From Tamarix chinensis (taxonomy: Eukaryota; Streptophyta; Magnoliopsida; Caryophyllales; Tamaricaceae), in NCBI GenBank assembly GCA_030549775.1, contig CM060175.1:99377470-99441469 (forward strand): a stretch of 64,000 nucleotides of DNA, given 5' to 3'. Below are positions 12,177 through 21,488 of the stretch, one piece after another. Both the position numbers and the translations under genes were made by a program. Below the pieces are notes generated by a model, which worked only from the letters and a program-made list of their open reading frames with translations, was not told the origin of the DNA and did no database searches. Within the stretch, counting starts at the first letter, position 1. Each line of letters opens with the position of its first letter.

Positions 12177-13244
12177 TTACCGGATAGGTGATAGTATCCC
12201 ATAACAGTCATCTTCGTTTTCATCGCCTAGATCAGGAGTCGGGGCAGACGATGCGGAAGAAGACTTGTCTTGTTTTGTTTGTGACAGTACTTCGTTCATG
12301 ATGGCGAGGTACTCGTCTTCAGTTTTTGCAGCTGCAAGCTTCGCGGCTGTAATAGACTTTTGGGCCAGAAATTTTGAATCTCCTGGGCTGGCCTTGATTT
12401 GCTTTGTTGACAAAGAGGCTAGCTTTTTGTCGGTGATGAGTTTGCGAACAGCCTGTTCGGACGACTTCTCGAAAGTTTGATACTTTGACCACCACTTGAC
12501 TTTGAAGCGTTTGACCAGTGTTGGAACGCCGTCGATCTCATGAACTTCAGCAGTCCAAGCGAACACCCATGAGCAAAATAGTTTGGAGCAGAAGGCAAAG
12601 ATAGGGGGCAACACCCTATCATTTTGTGTGGGTTGGTATAGGGTTTGGAACAGGTTTAAAGATTTTGAAACCTGCTCAGGCAATATTTCAAGTATGGCAC
12701 CAAAGTCCTTCCACCATCGGATAAACCATAAGGGAAGTTTGGTTTGGTTGAAGGATTTGAAGAAAATTAACCATGAATGAGACTTTCTGGAGTTCTCAAT
12801 GAAAAACGTGTTCCACCAAGCTTGTTGGTAGTCCCAGTAGTTAAAATTCATTTTTGAATTTGGGCCAAATTTGTATGAATCGGGAAGTCTACGAGGCAAT
12901 TCGAGACTTTGACCCCAATCCATGGGAAGAAGAACCCTGTGCAACTGACAGGTTGAGTAGGCAGCTTCGTTCTTGGTTTGGGGTAGTTTGAAGGTTTTGA
13001 ACGTAGTCGAGCCTGTATACTCTAAAATCGACTTATAGTACGCATGGGGTGCAGTCATGTCCCATGGTTTGAAATCCCATCTAGAAAACAATTTTCTAAG
13101 GGCAACGAAGGGATCCTGATTGTAGAACCCATCTTCGAGGTTTGAAATAATTTGAAAGTGCGGTTTTATGAAAGTGCGGTTCCCAAAAATTATCGGAACA
13201 AGTCCAGAGTTCCCCACCTGGACACTCAGGTATGAGTTCTGCAA
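12177..13244 (-). pseudogene. Pararetrovirus-like ORF, left inverted copy
   Basis: An open frame of 355 codons. The conserved body runs from about residue 27 to the end and is rich in aromatic residues (for example a WDYQQAWWNTFF segment and an R-F-K-V-K-W-W motif), with a lysine/alanine-rich C-terminal region ending in an acidic tail (DLGDENEDD). Its function is unknown. I associate this sequence type with an ORF of plant endogenous caulimovirids of uncertain role. The first 25 or so residues read across the rearranged junction and are probably not native. This copy keeps the acidic C-terminus that the right copy has lost. Confidence 0.55.
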
Positions 13245-14299
13245 ACCATGTTTACAAAACTGAAGGAGGAATTTTAATATCTCTCACTCCTTCAAATCCG
13301 ATTTCAAAACAATCTTCTGAAAAAGAAGTTTGCAAACTTCCAGCTTTGAGATCGAAAATCTCGAGACTTAAAGCGGGGTATTTCATAAAACCGCACTTTC
13401 AAATTATTTCAAACCTCGAAGATGGGTTCTATAATCAGGATCCCTTCGTTGCCCTTAGAAAATTGTTTTCTGGATGGGATTTCAAACCATGGGACGTGAC
13501 TGCACCCCATGCGTACTATAAGTCGATTTTAGAGTATACAGGCTCGGCTACGTTCAAAACCTTCAAACTACCCCAAACCAAGAACGAAGCTGCTTACTCA
13601 ACCTGTCAGTTGCACAGGGTTCTTCTTCCCATGGATTGGGGTCAAAGTCTCGAATTGCCTCGTAGACTTCCCGATTCATACAAATTTGGCCCAAATTCAA
13701 AAATGAATTTTAACTACTGGGACTACCAACAAGCTTGGTGGAACACGTTTTTCACTGAGAACTCCAGAAAGTCTCATTTGTGGTTAATTTTCTTCAAATC
13801 CTTCAACCAAACCAAACTTCCCTTATGGTTTATCCGATGGTGGAAGGACTTTGGTGCCATACCCGAAATATTGCCTGAGCAGGTTTCAAAATGTTTAAAC
13901 CTGTTCCAAACCCTATACCAACCCACACAAAATGATAGGGTGTTGCCCCCTATCTTTGTCTTCTGCTCCAAACTATTATACCCATGGGTGTTCGCTTGGA
14001 CTGCTGAAGTTCATGAGATCGACGGCGTTCCAACACTGGTCAGACGCTTCAAAGTCAAGTGGTGGTCAAAGTATCAAACTTTCGAGAAGTTGTCCGAACA
14101 GGCTGTTCGCAAACTCATCACCGACAAAAAGCTAGCCTCTTCGTCAACAAAGCAAATCAAGGCCAGCCCAGGAGATTCAAAAATTCTGGCCCAAAAGTCT
14201 GTTACAGCCGCGAAGCTTGCAGTTGCAAAAACTGAAGACGAGTACCTCGCCATCATGAACGAAGTACTGTCACAAACAAAACAGGTATCCAAGGCGTAG
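13232..14299 (+). pseudogene. Pararetrovirus-like ORF, right inverted copy
   Basis: Also 355 codons, and closely similar to the left copy from about residue 50 (F-I-K-P-H-F) onward. Its first 50 codons come from the unique spacer and may represent more of the original coding region. Near the 3' end about 110 bases present in the left copy are missing, so the frame ends shortly after the Q-T-K-Q segment (VSKA, stop) instead of in the acidic tail. Deletion borders show a short AG microhomology and are not an intron. Treated as a viral relic, not a host gene. Confidence 0.55.
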
Positions 14300-14696
14300 G
14301 CGTACGCGACAATACACATCAAACCAGTGGCAGACAAAGAATATTCCTGCCAGTCAAAAGTTCGTTGTCAGAATCAAAAAGAGTCGTCCTAAAAATAAGT
14401 AGGAATCTACTTTCGGCGACTGTCCTTTTTACCAAGGTAAAAGCATCAAGTAAGAGCAACCGCAAAAACAAAAGAGAAGATGACAAAGGAATCTGCGGCA
14501 AAAGTTACTCACGCGGATTATTGTTGTATTTTTTGACGGCCACTTTTACTGTTTGTACTTTTTACCTTTTACTATTCAAACCTTTGAGTACACTTTTACT
14601 GTAGGTAGTACACCTTTTACTGTGTACTTTTTACTATGTACTTTCGGTGAATTCCCGAATCCACTTTTTAAATTTGTAATTAGTCTGACCCCCTCT

Positions 14697-14985
14697 TCTA
14701 TATAAGGGGTCTTAGGACTTCATAGTTCGGGGTCGGCATTTGGAGAGGCAGAACGACCCATAGAGAAAAAAAAAACTCTCTGTACTCCAATCTCAAATCC
14801 CAAATAAAATTCCAAACTTTTATCCTATCCATTTCCCTCTTCTATTATTTATCTTCCACTTTTCTAATTATCTATCTATCTTCCCTTGCTTTCTTCTTTA
14901 TATTCTTCAGGTTACCCGTCTGCATATTCTTTAGGTTACCCGTCTGCATCTCGAGGTCCTTAGGGCGCACTTGGTATCAGAGCCA
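14697..14985 (+). promoter_or_regulatory. Pararetrovirus-type promoter, leader and tRNA-Met primer site
   Basis: TCTATATAAGG at 14697-14707 is a strong TATA box of the caulimovirid style. The CATTTGGAGAGG segment about 30 bases downstream resembles the start region of known caulimovirus transcripts. The leader includes a directly repeated GTTACCCGTCTGCAT element (about 14911-14950). TGGTATCAGAGCCA at 14972-14985 is the initiator-Met tRNA complement used to prime reverse transcription. The position downstream of the ORF and the lack of a following polyprotein show a truncated unit. Confidence 0.65.
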
Positions 14986-15021
14986 TAGAGAAAAAAAAAG
15001 CTTTCTTCTGGTTAGTGTACT

Positions 15022-15730
15022 ATATATATATATATATATATATAAGCTCTGACTAGTTGCCAAATTTATCCGTCAATCCTATGATATAGTGGAAGGTAGA
15101 CTTCATCGATATATAGCACTAGATTCATCTCCATGTGGATATGGCAAGCTTAGTCAATCATTAATGGCTTCAAAGTTTCCTTCGCATTCAAGAAGAGGAG
15201 TGTCCTAGTGCATAAACCTTAGTAAACGTGTTGTTTAAACTTTCTCAGATATGGCATCACTATCTATATAGTGATGGTCGCCTATTTTTTAAGACCATTA
15301 TCTTTGAGTCATATTTGTCTCTAGCTTGGTGAAAATATAAATGTTTGCATCGATCATAAATTATCACCTCCTCAACAATTAATTCATCCAAGTAATTTGT
15401 TTCTATGATTGAGTTTGTTTTGATTTCCATAAATACTTAGGTATAGCTTATCTTAGGAAGAAAATTCCTACTTATATTAGAGGAAGGAGCAAATGGGGTG
15501 AATGTTAGAAGCAACCCCATTCCTAAACAAATCCAATGATGAAAGGGAGAAGGAATCTTTAATTACTTGAGGCACAAAGAGCTTCTGAAACTGTGCATTG
15601 TTAGTTTGCATGCAATGTTTAGTATTTCTCTGGAGGAGTGTTCGTTTATATTATCGATCAAAATATCTAGGAGTTCAAGTGGACTTTCTAATTTTATATC
15701 AAAACGGGGGTGAATGGAAGTGAACTATTT
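15022..15730. other. (TA)n tract, then non-coding sequence
   Basis: The (TA)n tract at about 15022-15044 closes the viral integrant. The following 690 bases up to the transposon terminus hold no recognised gene or motif. Confidence 0.5.
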
Positions 15731-16230
15731 AGCCCTCGTTTGATATTACTTATTTTTAAGAACTACTTTTAGATCAAAATTACTTTTATAAATCTACTTA
15801 AAAAAAATACTTTGATAAGTAAAATATATGTTTGTTTTTACTTTTACTGTATAAGTGATTAATACTAAGAAATTACTTATTGTACCTCATTAGTATTTGG
15901 TTTTTATTTTTCTATAAATTTACTTTTTATTTTCCATCTTTAATTTTTATCTTCCTATATATATCTTTTGGTAATAATTATTATATAAATTATGTAATAT
16001 TAAATATTAAAAAGCATATGAAACATTAAAAAGTATAAAAAAAATATAAAGATATTATAAAGTACTAAAAATTGTAAAATAAAAATTATAAACTTATTAA
16101 AAAAATTATGAACAACCACTAAACTAACTTTATAAAATTCAAAAACATCTAAAACTTAAACAGTGACAATGATCAAAATTTATATTATACAATAAACATT
16201 CTTACATTTATAATAAACATCATAAAATCA

Positions 16231-16356
16231 ACAATCATGGGGTGCCCGAAGTGTAGAACCAACGAGACATATTGGCTGAGCTAGCATTTCGTCCTGGATA
16301 ACCCGAACGGGCATAGCATGGCAATCAACAATCATCCTAACCTGATTCTGCTTGAA
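16231..16356 (-). pseudogene. Captured phytochrome (PHYB-like) chromophore-domain fragment
   Basis: A 42-codon stretch reads as the phytochrome GAF region, with [13 protein letters not shown], a P-V-R-V-I-Q-D segment, and [13 protein letters not shown]. The last Cys is in the position of the chromophore-attachment cysteine of plant phytochromes. The similarity stops exactly there, followed by a stop codon and AT-rich transposon DNA. The fragment starts at an abnormal poly-T run before FKQN. It cannot encode a working photoreceptor. The wording Q-D-x-x-x-x-Q-x-x-C-L-V-G-S fits PHYB better than PHYA, C or E from memory. Confidence 0.8.
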
Positions 16357-17130
16357 AAAAAAAACAGGATGCCTAAGGAATGTCAGTGGCAGGATAATCA
16401 GGCATCTTACTCTCAACCACAACCTCACCATGCTCATCATCATGGAACCTATCACGGGATCATTGAATATCTTAGAGGAAATACGAAGAGTTCGTTCAAA
16501 GGCAACTGATGAATTGCTAGCTACGACACCCTCAAAGAAAACAAATCTCTCATCTTTTTCTCTGGAAAATAAGCTGACACAATATCTCGCGATGAATGAC
16601 AGTGCTGTTGAGGATACTGCAGCCCCTGGTCGAATGGTGCATGATAAATCAAAGGATTCAATACCTATTATAGACATCAATTGTGATTTCAAACTAGATG
16701 AGGACGGAAAGGCGATCCAGGCTTTTGAGGATAATGGAGGCCCCAGTCATAATGCAACTCACATTAGTTCACAATAGTTTGATGAGCCAAAGTCCAACGG
16801 TAATGAAACTGCTCTACATAATGAAGTGAATTGGCAGAATTGTGTTCTTGCAGAAAATGGACTTCCGTTTTCTATCACTAGTATATATGTAGAGCCTGCA
16901 GCAGGGTTAGACTCTAGACTAGGTGATGAAGAAATGGTCATCAATGCATCCTTAGAAAATATACCTATGGAGGAGAAACATGAGCCTCAGGTCGTGGTTT
17001 CTGTTGAGGTCCTAGTGTTGTTAGTATCGGATACTGTGGCAAGTGGTTCTCAGGACAGCTCTAGCATTTGACATGAGGAGCAATTGCTGGATAAAGGCCA
17101 CCAAAAGAGAAAAAGCAATTCTTCCTTCTG
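16357..17130 (+). pseudogene. Unidentified gene-like fragment inside the Pack-type element
   Basis: Between the two phytochrome pieces, and in the opposite orientation, a nearly continuous plus-strand frame runs from about 16352 to 17071 with one stop (TAG) at about 16777. The translation is polar and serine/asparagine/glutamate-rich, including IEYL-like, [14 protein letters not shown] and [10 protein letters not shown] segments. I do not recognise the family. Its coding-like composition, against AT-rich transposon flanks, suggests a second captured host gene. Confidence 0.4.
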
Positions 17131-17139
17131 CTTCTATAC

Positions 17140-17583
17140 ATCAGTCCCAATTGTTAAAATCTCAGGTCTCTCCATTGTGGGCATTGCCTATGGGATAAGA
17201 CCCAATATTTCACAAGCATTTTCATTGAAAGTAATGATCCTAAAGGTCGATTCATCAATTGCAATCATACACCCAAAAGGCTGTATAAGCCCACCCCTCT
17301 GAATTTTGGACAAAGAAGTAGTAATCTGCTACTAAGGAACTGACTGACTAGCTTTCCTAATAGATTGTGAGTAGTCGAAGGACTTACCAGACTTACTAGA
17401 TTCCTCAAAAACAACATGGAGACATGCATCAACGGTGTAGTGAGCAATGGCTTTGCTGATGGTCTCAGAGGCATTTTGTCGAGCATTACTCATGCTTCCA
17501 GAATAAAGCTGCTTATGGGCATTTGATGCCCTGCTTCTAGAAGTCATTTCGGAAAACGGGGGGAAATCACTATGATTCCTCAA
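17140..17583 (-). pseudogene. Captured phytochrome (PHYB-like) N-terminal PAS fragment
   Basis: The minus strand reads, in two frames joined by a frameshift, an N-terminal phytochrome region: SETISKAIAHYTVDACLHVV, then GKSFDYSQSIRKASQSVP in the first frame, and in the second frame QIT...[21 protein letters not shown] followed by [18 protein letters not shown], a stop in place of Q, AMPTMERPEILTIGTDV, and another stop. This is the segment before and including the PAS domain of phytochromes, best resembling PHYB. It lies upstream of the GAF fragment on the same strand, but about 170 intervening codons are missing. At least one frameshift and two stops make it non-functional. Confidence 0.85.
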
Positions 17584-18128
17584 AAAGCCCTACTTCAGCC
17601 ATCAATAATGGTGGGAAGTGGAAGAAAGGAAAGCGTTAATGGAGGTGTGATTTTCACTCCTCGTATCTAGAGGTCAACACAACACAGTGATTATCATGAC
17701 CAAAACCCATACCTTTTTATCTTCGACATTTTGTAGAAGAAAGTAGCGAAAATGGGGAGGGTGAGCAGTAGAGATGAAGTAGAAATGAGGACCAAGCAAG
17801 GGCAAGAGAAGGGAATGCGAGAGAAGGCCATGGAAAATTTCCGAACGCACAGGATATGGGATAGAGATTAAAGGAGACACCGGGGGTGGGTAAATTTATG
17901 AACGATTTTTTTTTTAACAAATCACCGTACCATGTTGTTTATAAAAGTTATTTTAGAAAGTAGGTAGAATCTACTTTTGATTTATTACACTTAGAAAGTA
18001 ATTGTTATTAATTACTTTTTATAATAACTTTTTACAAGTAAAACCAAACAGTTATTTTAATCTAAAAGTAATTCTTATAATTACTTTTATGAAAAATTAC
18101 TTATCAAAAGTTAAACCAAGCGGGCTTT

Positions 18129-21100
18129 TAATTTACTCCAAACTAAATAGACTATTAATATGAAGAACAAATTAACCATGGAAGCTAAAAGAGAAATGAG
18201 ATAAAAATATTATTAGTTGTAATTATAAAGTGTAGTCCAATTGTCAAGTGCGCATCTACAGGATTAATTAGCTTCCTTTCCTGCGACACACAAAAGTTCA
18301 GAAATTATTGCCTTCGCAAAACTCATTAGAGGCATCACCTCTTTCCTTATTCTCCTTCGTGATTGCCGCTAGGACAAGAGATAATTGAAATTGATCAGAG
18401 AACAATGAAAAAAATTTAATTCAATTCTACAACAAAAGAGATAAACCAAAGCCCAATCAAAAACAACATCACACCCACACTGGATCTGAATTGGACGATG
18501 CAATCGCATCTGTGGATATTGTAAAACCCAACCCAATACTTATATATAATCGTTTAAATTTAACAACTAAAAGTCGTCGCAAAAAGAGGAAATGTGAAAA
18601 CCAAAACAATAACTGAAAACCACCACCAATTGTACTATTACCTCATAATAGCATAATAGTTACGACCATAAATGAGCCGAGTCAGGGTAACTTTAGGCTC
18701 GATACATTTAAGAAATGAACCTAAAAAATATGAGTTTAGTTCGTGTATAAAGAAGCTGACCTTGTGAGCTTTCGTACCATAAATGAGTTTGAACTTAAAT
18801 TTTTTATATTTAATCTTAGCTTTTTTAATTAAAAAAATAAGTCAAATTAAATATTTAACGAACTGAATTTAAAAAATTTATAAGTCAATTCGACTCATTT
18901 ACGATATTAATATTACTACTATTTACCGGTCGACTCGATTTATTTCTACACGCTGATAATAGGACCACCAATGGATAGGTGCTAAGTACAAACATTAATA
19001 AGAGCAGATAAAATATTAAAACACCATTAATCAAAGCCAAAAACCTCGTGTCCTCCACTCCTTGTACCCGTCTTCGGGTTCTTTTCCGTCTTTGCACCTC
19101 CCGTCTTTTTTGTTCGGAATTCATAACCCACGCTATGCTTCTTCGGTGGATGGTGCATTCAAACTAGTTGATAGTTGAATACTTGAATCTTTATCATTCC
19201 TTCGGTGAATGATGTAAAAGTCTACCTGTAAACTACGACGCCGAGGCACTCAAATTAATAGTTACGGCGGTCCTTTAAATTGCACAAAAATATATATTGT
19301 CGAGTTTGCCAAGTGAGGAAACTTTTGAAGCAGCTCAACGCGCCTTGCCAAGTCATCGAATAAGATTGAGAAAGTAAGCTTTGGAATTTCAGCCTCAGAT
19401 TTTGCATTACCTGTCAGTCGTTCGTCGGTGCTGGCCTCCGTGCGCAACTTTCTCCTCTCTCTTGTGATGCACGGAAACGGCACTCCTTTCCTGTCTCAAA
19501 AACTTCTTCGGATTAAAATTTATATTAAAATTATTTAATTAATATTTTTATTAAAAATATATTATTTAATTAATTTTTTATTAAAAAATTATTATTATTA
19601 ATTAAAATTAACTAATATAAAAATTAATTTTATTTTTCTCTTTAAATTTTAATAAATTTAACTTATTTTTTAAAAATATATATATATTTTTAAATTTTTA
19701 AAAAATAATATTTCTGCATTTGGTCCCGTTCCCGTTTTCTTACATCACACGCGACTTCTCTGTGCCATGCCTAGTAGTCTCGTTCACATGACATGACTCT
19801 CCTCTTTCTCTTTATCAATTTGGTTGTCTCGTCTGTCATGAAATCTCTTGTCTCTTCTTTATCTTTTTGCCGATGCCGTGTTTTGTGGGGGAGAGGAGTA
19901 AATGTCGCGGAGAGTCCTTTTTTTATATATATTTATAAATTATTGATATAGGAGGACAAGTTTTGAAAATAAGTTTGAGAAATGAATATTTATGATCAAG
20001 AACTTTGACGTCATAAATAAATCTTATTGAAAGGTTATTATACATAGATCAGCAAAATCTTTTGGAATAGTCAATGGTTTTTTTATAATAATTTGTTTAC
20101 TAAAATTAATATACATTTTTACGAACTATAGCTTAAAAATGGTTCTTTATATCAAAACTCGCTACAATAATTCACGCATACTGTGATGACAACTTTTCTG
20201 AGGGCAGGTGGTCCTCATAAAGTACTAGTATGCTGAGCCGATAAGTTGTCATTAATAAGGTAAATGTGACAACCGTAGAATAATAAAAGAAAATTTGTCA
20301 TAAAACCAGTATGGTGACGTCAATGTGGCAGTTTAATATTTATATTTATTATTTGATAAATAATTTATTTATCTGATAATAAATTAAATAAACTTATTAT
20401 CCAATAAATAAATTTTTACGATTAAATCAAATAATATATACTACTTATTTGTATCAATATAAATATATGTACAGATATAAATACCACTTATCTGTATCGC
20501 TATCTAAATCTACTAAATATTTTATTCCATCCTCCATATATGTTTATCCATCAAATAACATTCATCTTGTTTATATTCCTAAACCATCTAGTATCCATAA
20601 ATATTTTATTCCTAAAACAAAAACTATAAGAGAAGTAAGATAATTGGAAGGGGGAAATGATAAGTAATAACAATAACCTATCATCGTAATCAATCTAGAG
20701 TCATCGTAAATTTTTTAGGCCCAAAATTTTTTACTCCACAAATTCTTCTTGTAGGTAGTGGAAAAAATTGTGCATATTACAATGACTGATCGTTAAACTA
20801 CAAAGAGTAATTGTAAATCAATTCCTAGAAATTTCCATGAGAACTTTCCCTCTACTAAGTTATTGATGAGACTTAGCAAAGAGAAAAAGAAGGAAAATAG
20901 GGATTTTTGATGACACGTCATCGTTAAAGTGTCAAATGTTGTAGTTGAATGCCTCAAACAAAACGATGTGTTTCATTTATGAGGACAAAGTTGCGACAAA
21001 TTTTAGGAAAATAATATCAACCTCATTGTCGTAAAACCCATGACTTTTAAAACAAGTAGGAATGTTACACTTATACATTCTTCTTCTTTATTTCTTCTTC

Positions 21101-21488
21101 GTTTTCCTTTGCATTGCTCCCTCGTCTCTCTTCACTTTCAATTCAAGCATATTTTGGGCTCTAATTGAAGCTAATGAGCATTATTATTATTTTACTTTTT
21201 AGGCTTGATATTACAAAAAATCTAATTTTTTTAAATGTATATTTATATGTGGCTGAAATATGTTGAACACTCACACCTTCAACTCCAATGTGCGCTACCA
21301 CCTCTATTGTCACCACTGCCTGCAGTCGTTGTTGTTGCCCCTCCTCTGCTACTACTTGCTATTTATTGGGATCGATGTTGGTATGTTTAGTTACTTTTAT
21401 ATTTGTGTGTGTGTTTCAATTTATTAATTATATATAATTTAGACATTAGGTGAATATTTAATTACTTGACAGGGATGATGTATAATAT
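18129..21488. other. AT-rich intergenic region, no gene recognised
   Basis: Contains strongly AT-rich blocks (19500-19700, 20330-20430). Short open frames at 18885-19124 (-), 19262-19483 (-) and 20449-20643 (+) have no domain that I can identify. The 19262-19483 frame has moderately coding-like composition (EAEIPKLTFSILFDDLARR) and might be a gene remnant, but I cannot assign it. Confidence 0.4.

Larger units (their letters stand above)
11824..15020. mobile_element. Endogenous pararetrovirus-like integrant arranged as an inverted repeat
   Basis: Two copies of the same sequence face away from each other: left arm 11824-13173 (coding strand minus) and right arm 13381-14621 (coding strand plus), separated by about 207 bases. 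Each arm carries the same ORF of about 355 codons followed by a shared 3' non-coding tract rich in TTTTACT/AGTAAAA motifs. Only the right side continues into a TATA box (TCTATATAAGG at 14697-14707), a CATTTGGAGAGG segment, and TGGTATCAGAGCCA at 14972-14985, complementary to the 3' end of initiator-Met tRNA. This promoter-leader-primer-site order fits a caulimovirid such as the florendovirus type, where a second ORF precedes the promoter; that placement is from memory. Both outer ends abut (TA)n, as is known for rice endogenous tungro-like insertions. An LTR retroelement cannot be fully excluded. No movement, capsid or reverse-transcriptase region is present, so this is a fragmentary, non-functional relic. 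Confidence 0.65.
15731..18128. mobile_element. TIR transposon carrying captured gene fragments (Pack-type)
   Basis: The ends are inverted: the left begins GCCCTCGTTTGATATTACTT and the right, read on the minus strand, begins GCCCGCTTGGTTTAACTTTT. Both are followed by AT-rich subterminal DNA with repeated AAAAGTAATT-like and TTACTTTTAGATYAAAAT motifs over 150-250 bases. No transposase is present. The interior (about 16230-17930) differs in composition and contains phytochrome coding pieces on the minus strand and another gene-like block on the plus strand, so this is a non-autonomous element with captured exons. The superfamily is unresolved (hAT- or Mutator-like); a clear target-site duplication was not found. 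Confidence 0.6.

Noticed and set aside
12265..12780. Short open frames opposite the viral ORF (and mirror copies at 13774-14337)
   Set aside because: They are antisense shadows of the inverted ORF pair and lack independent motifs.
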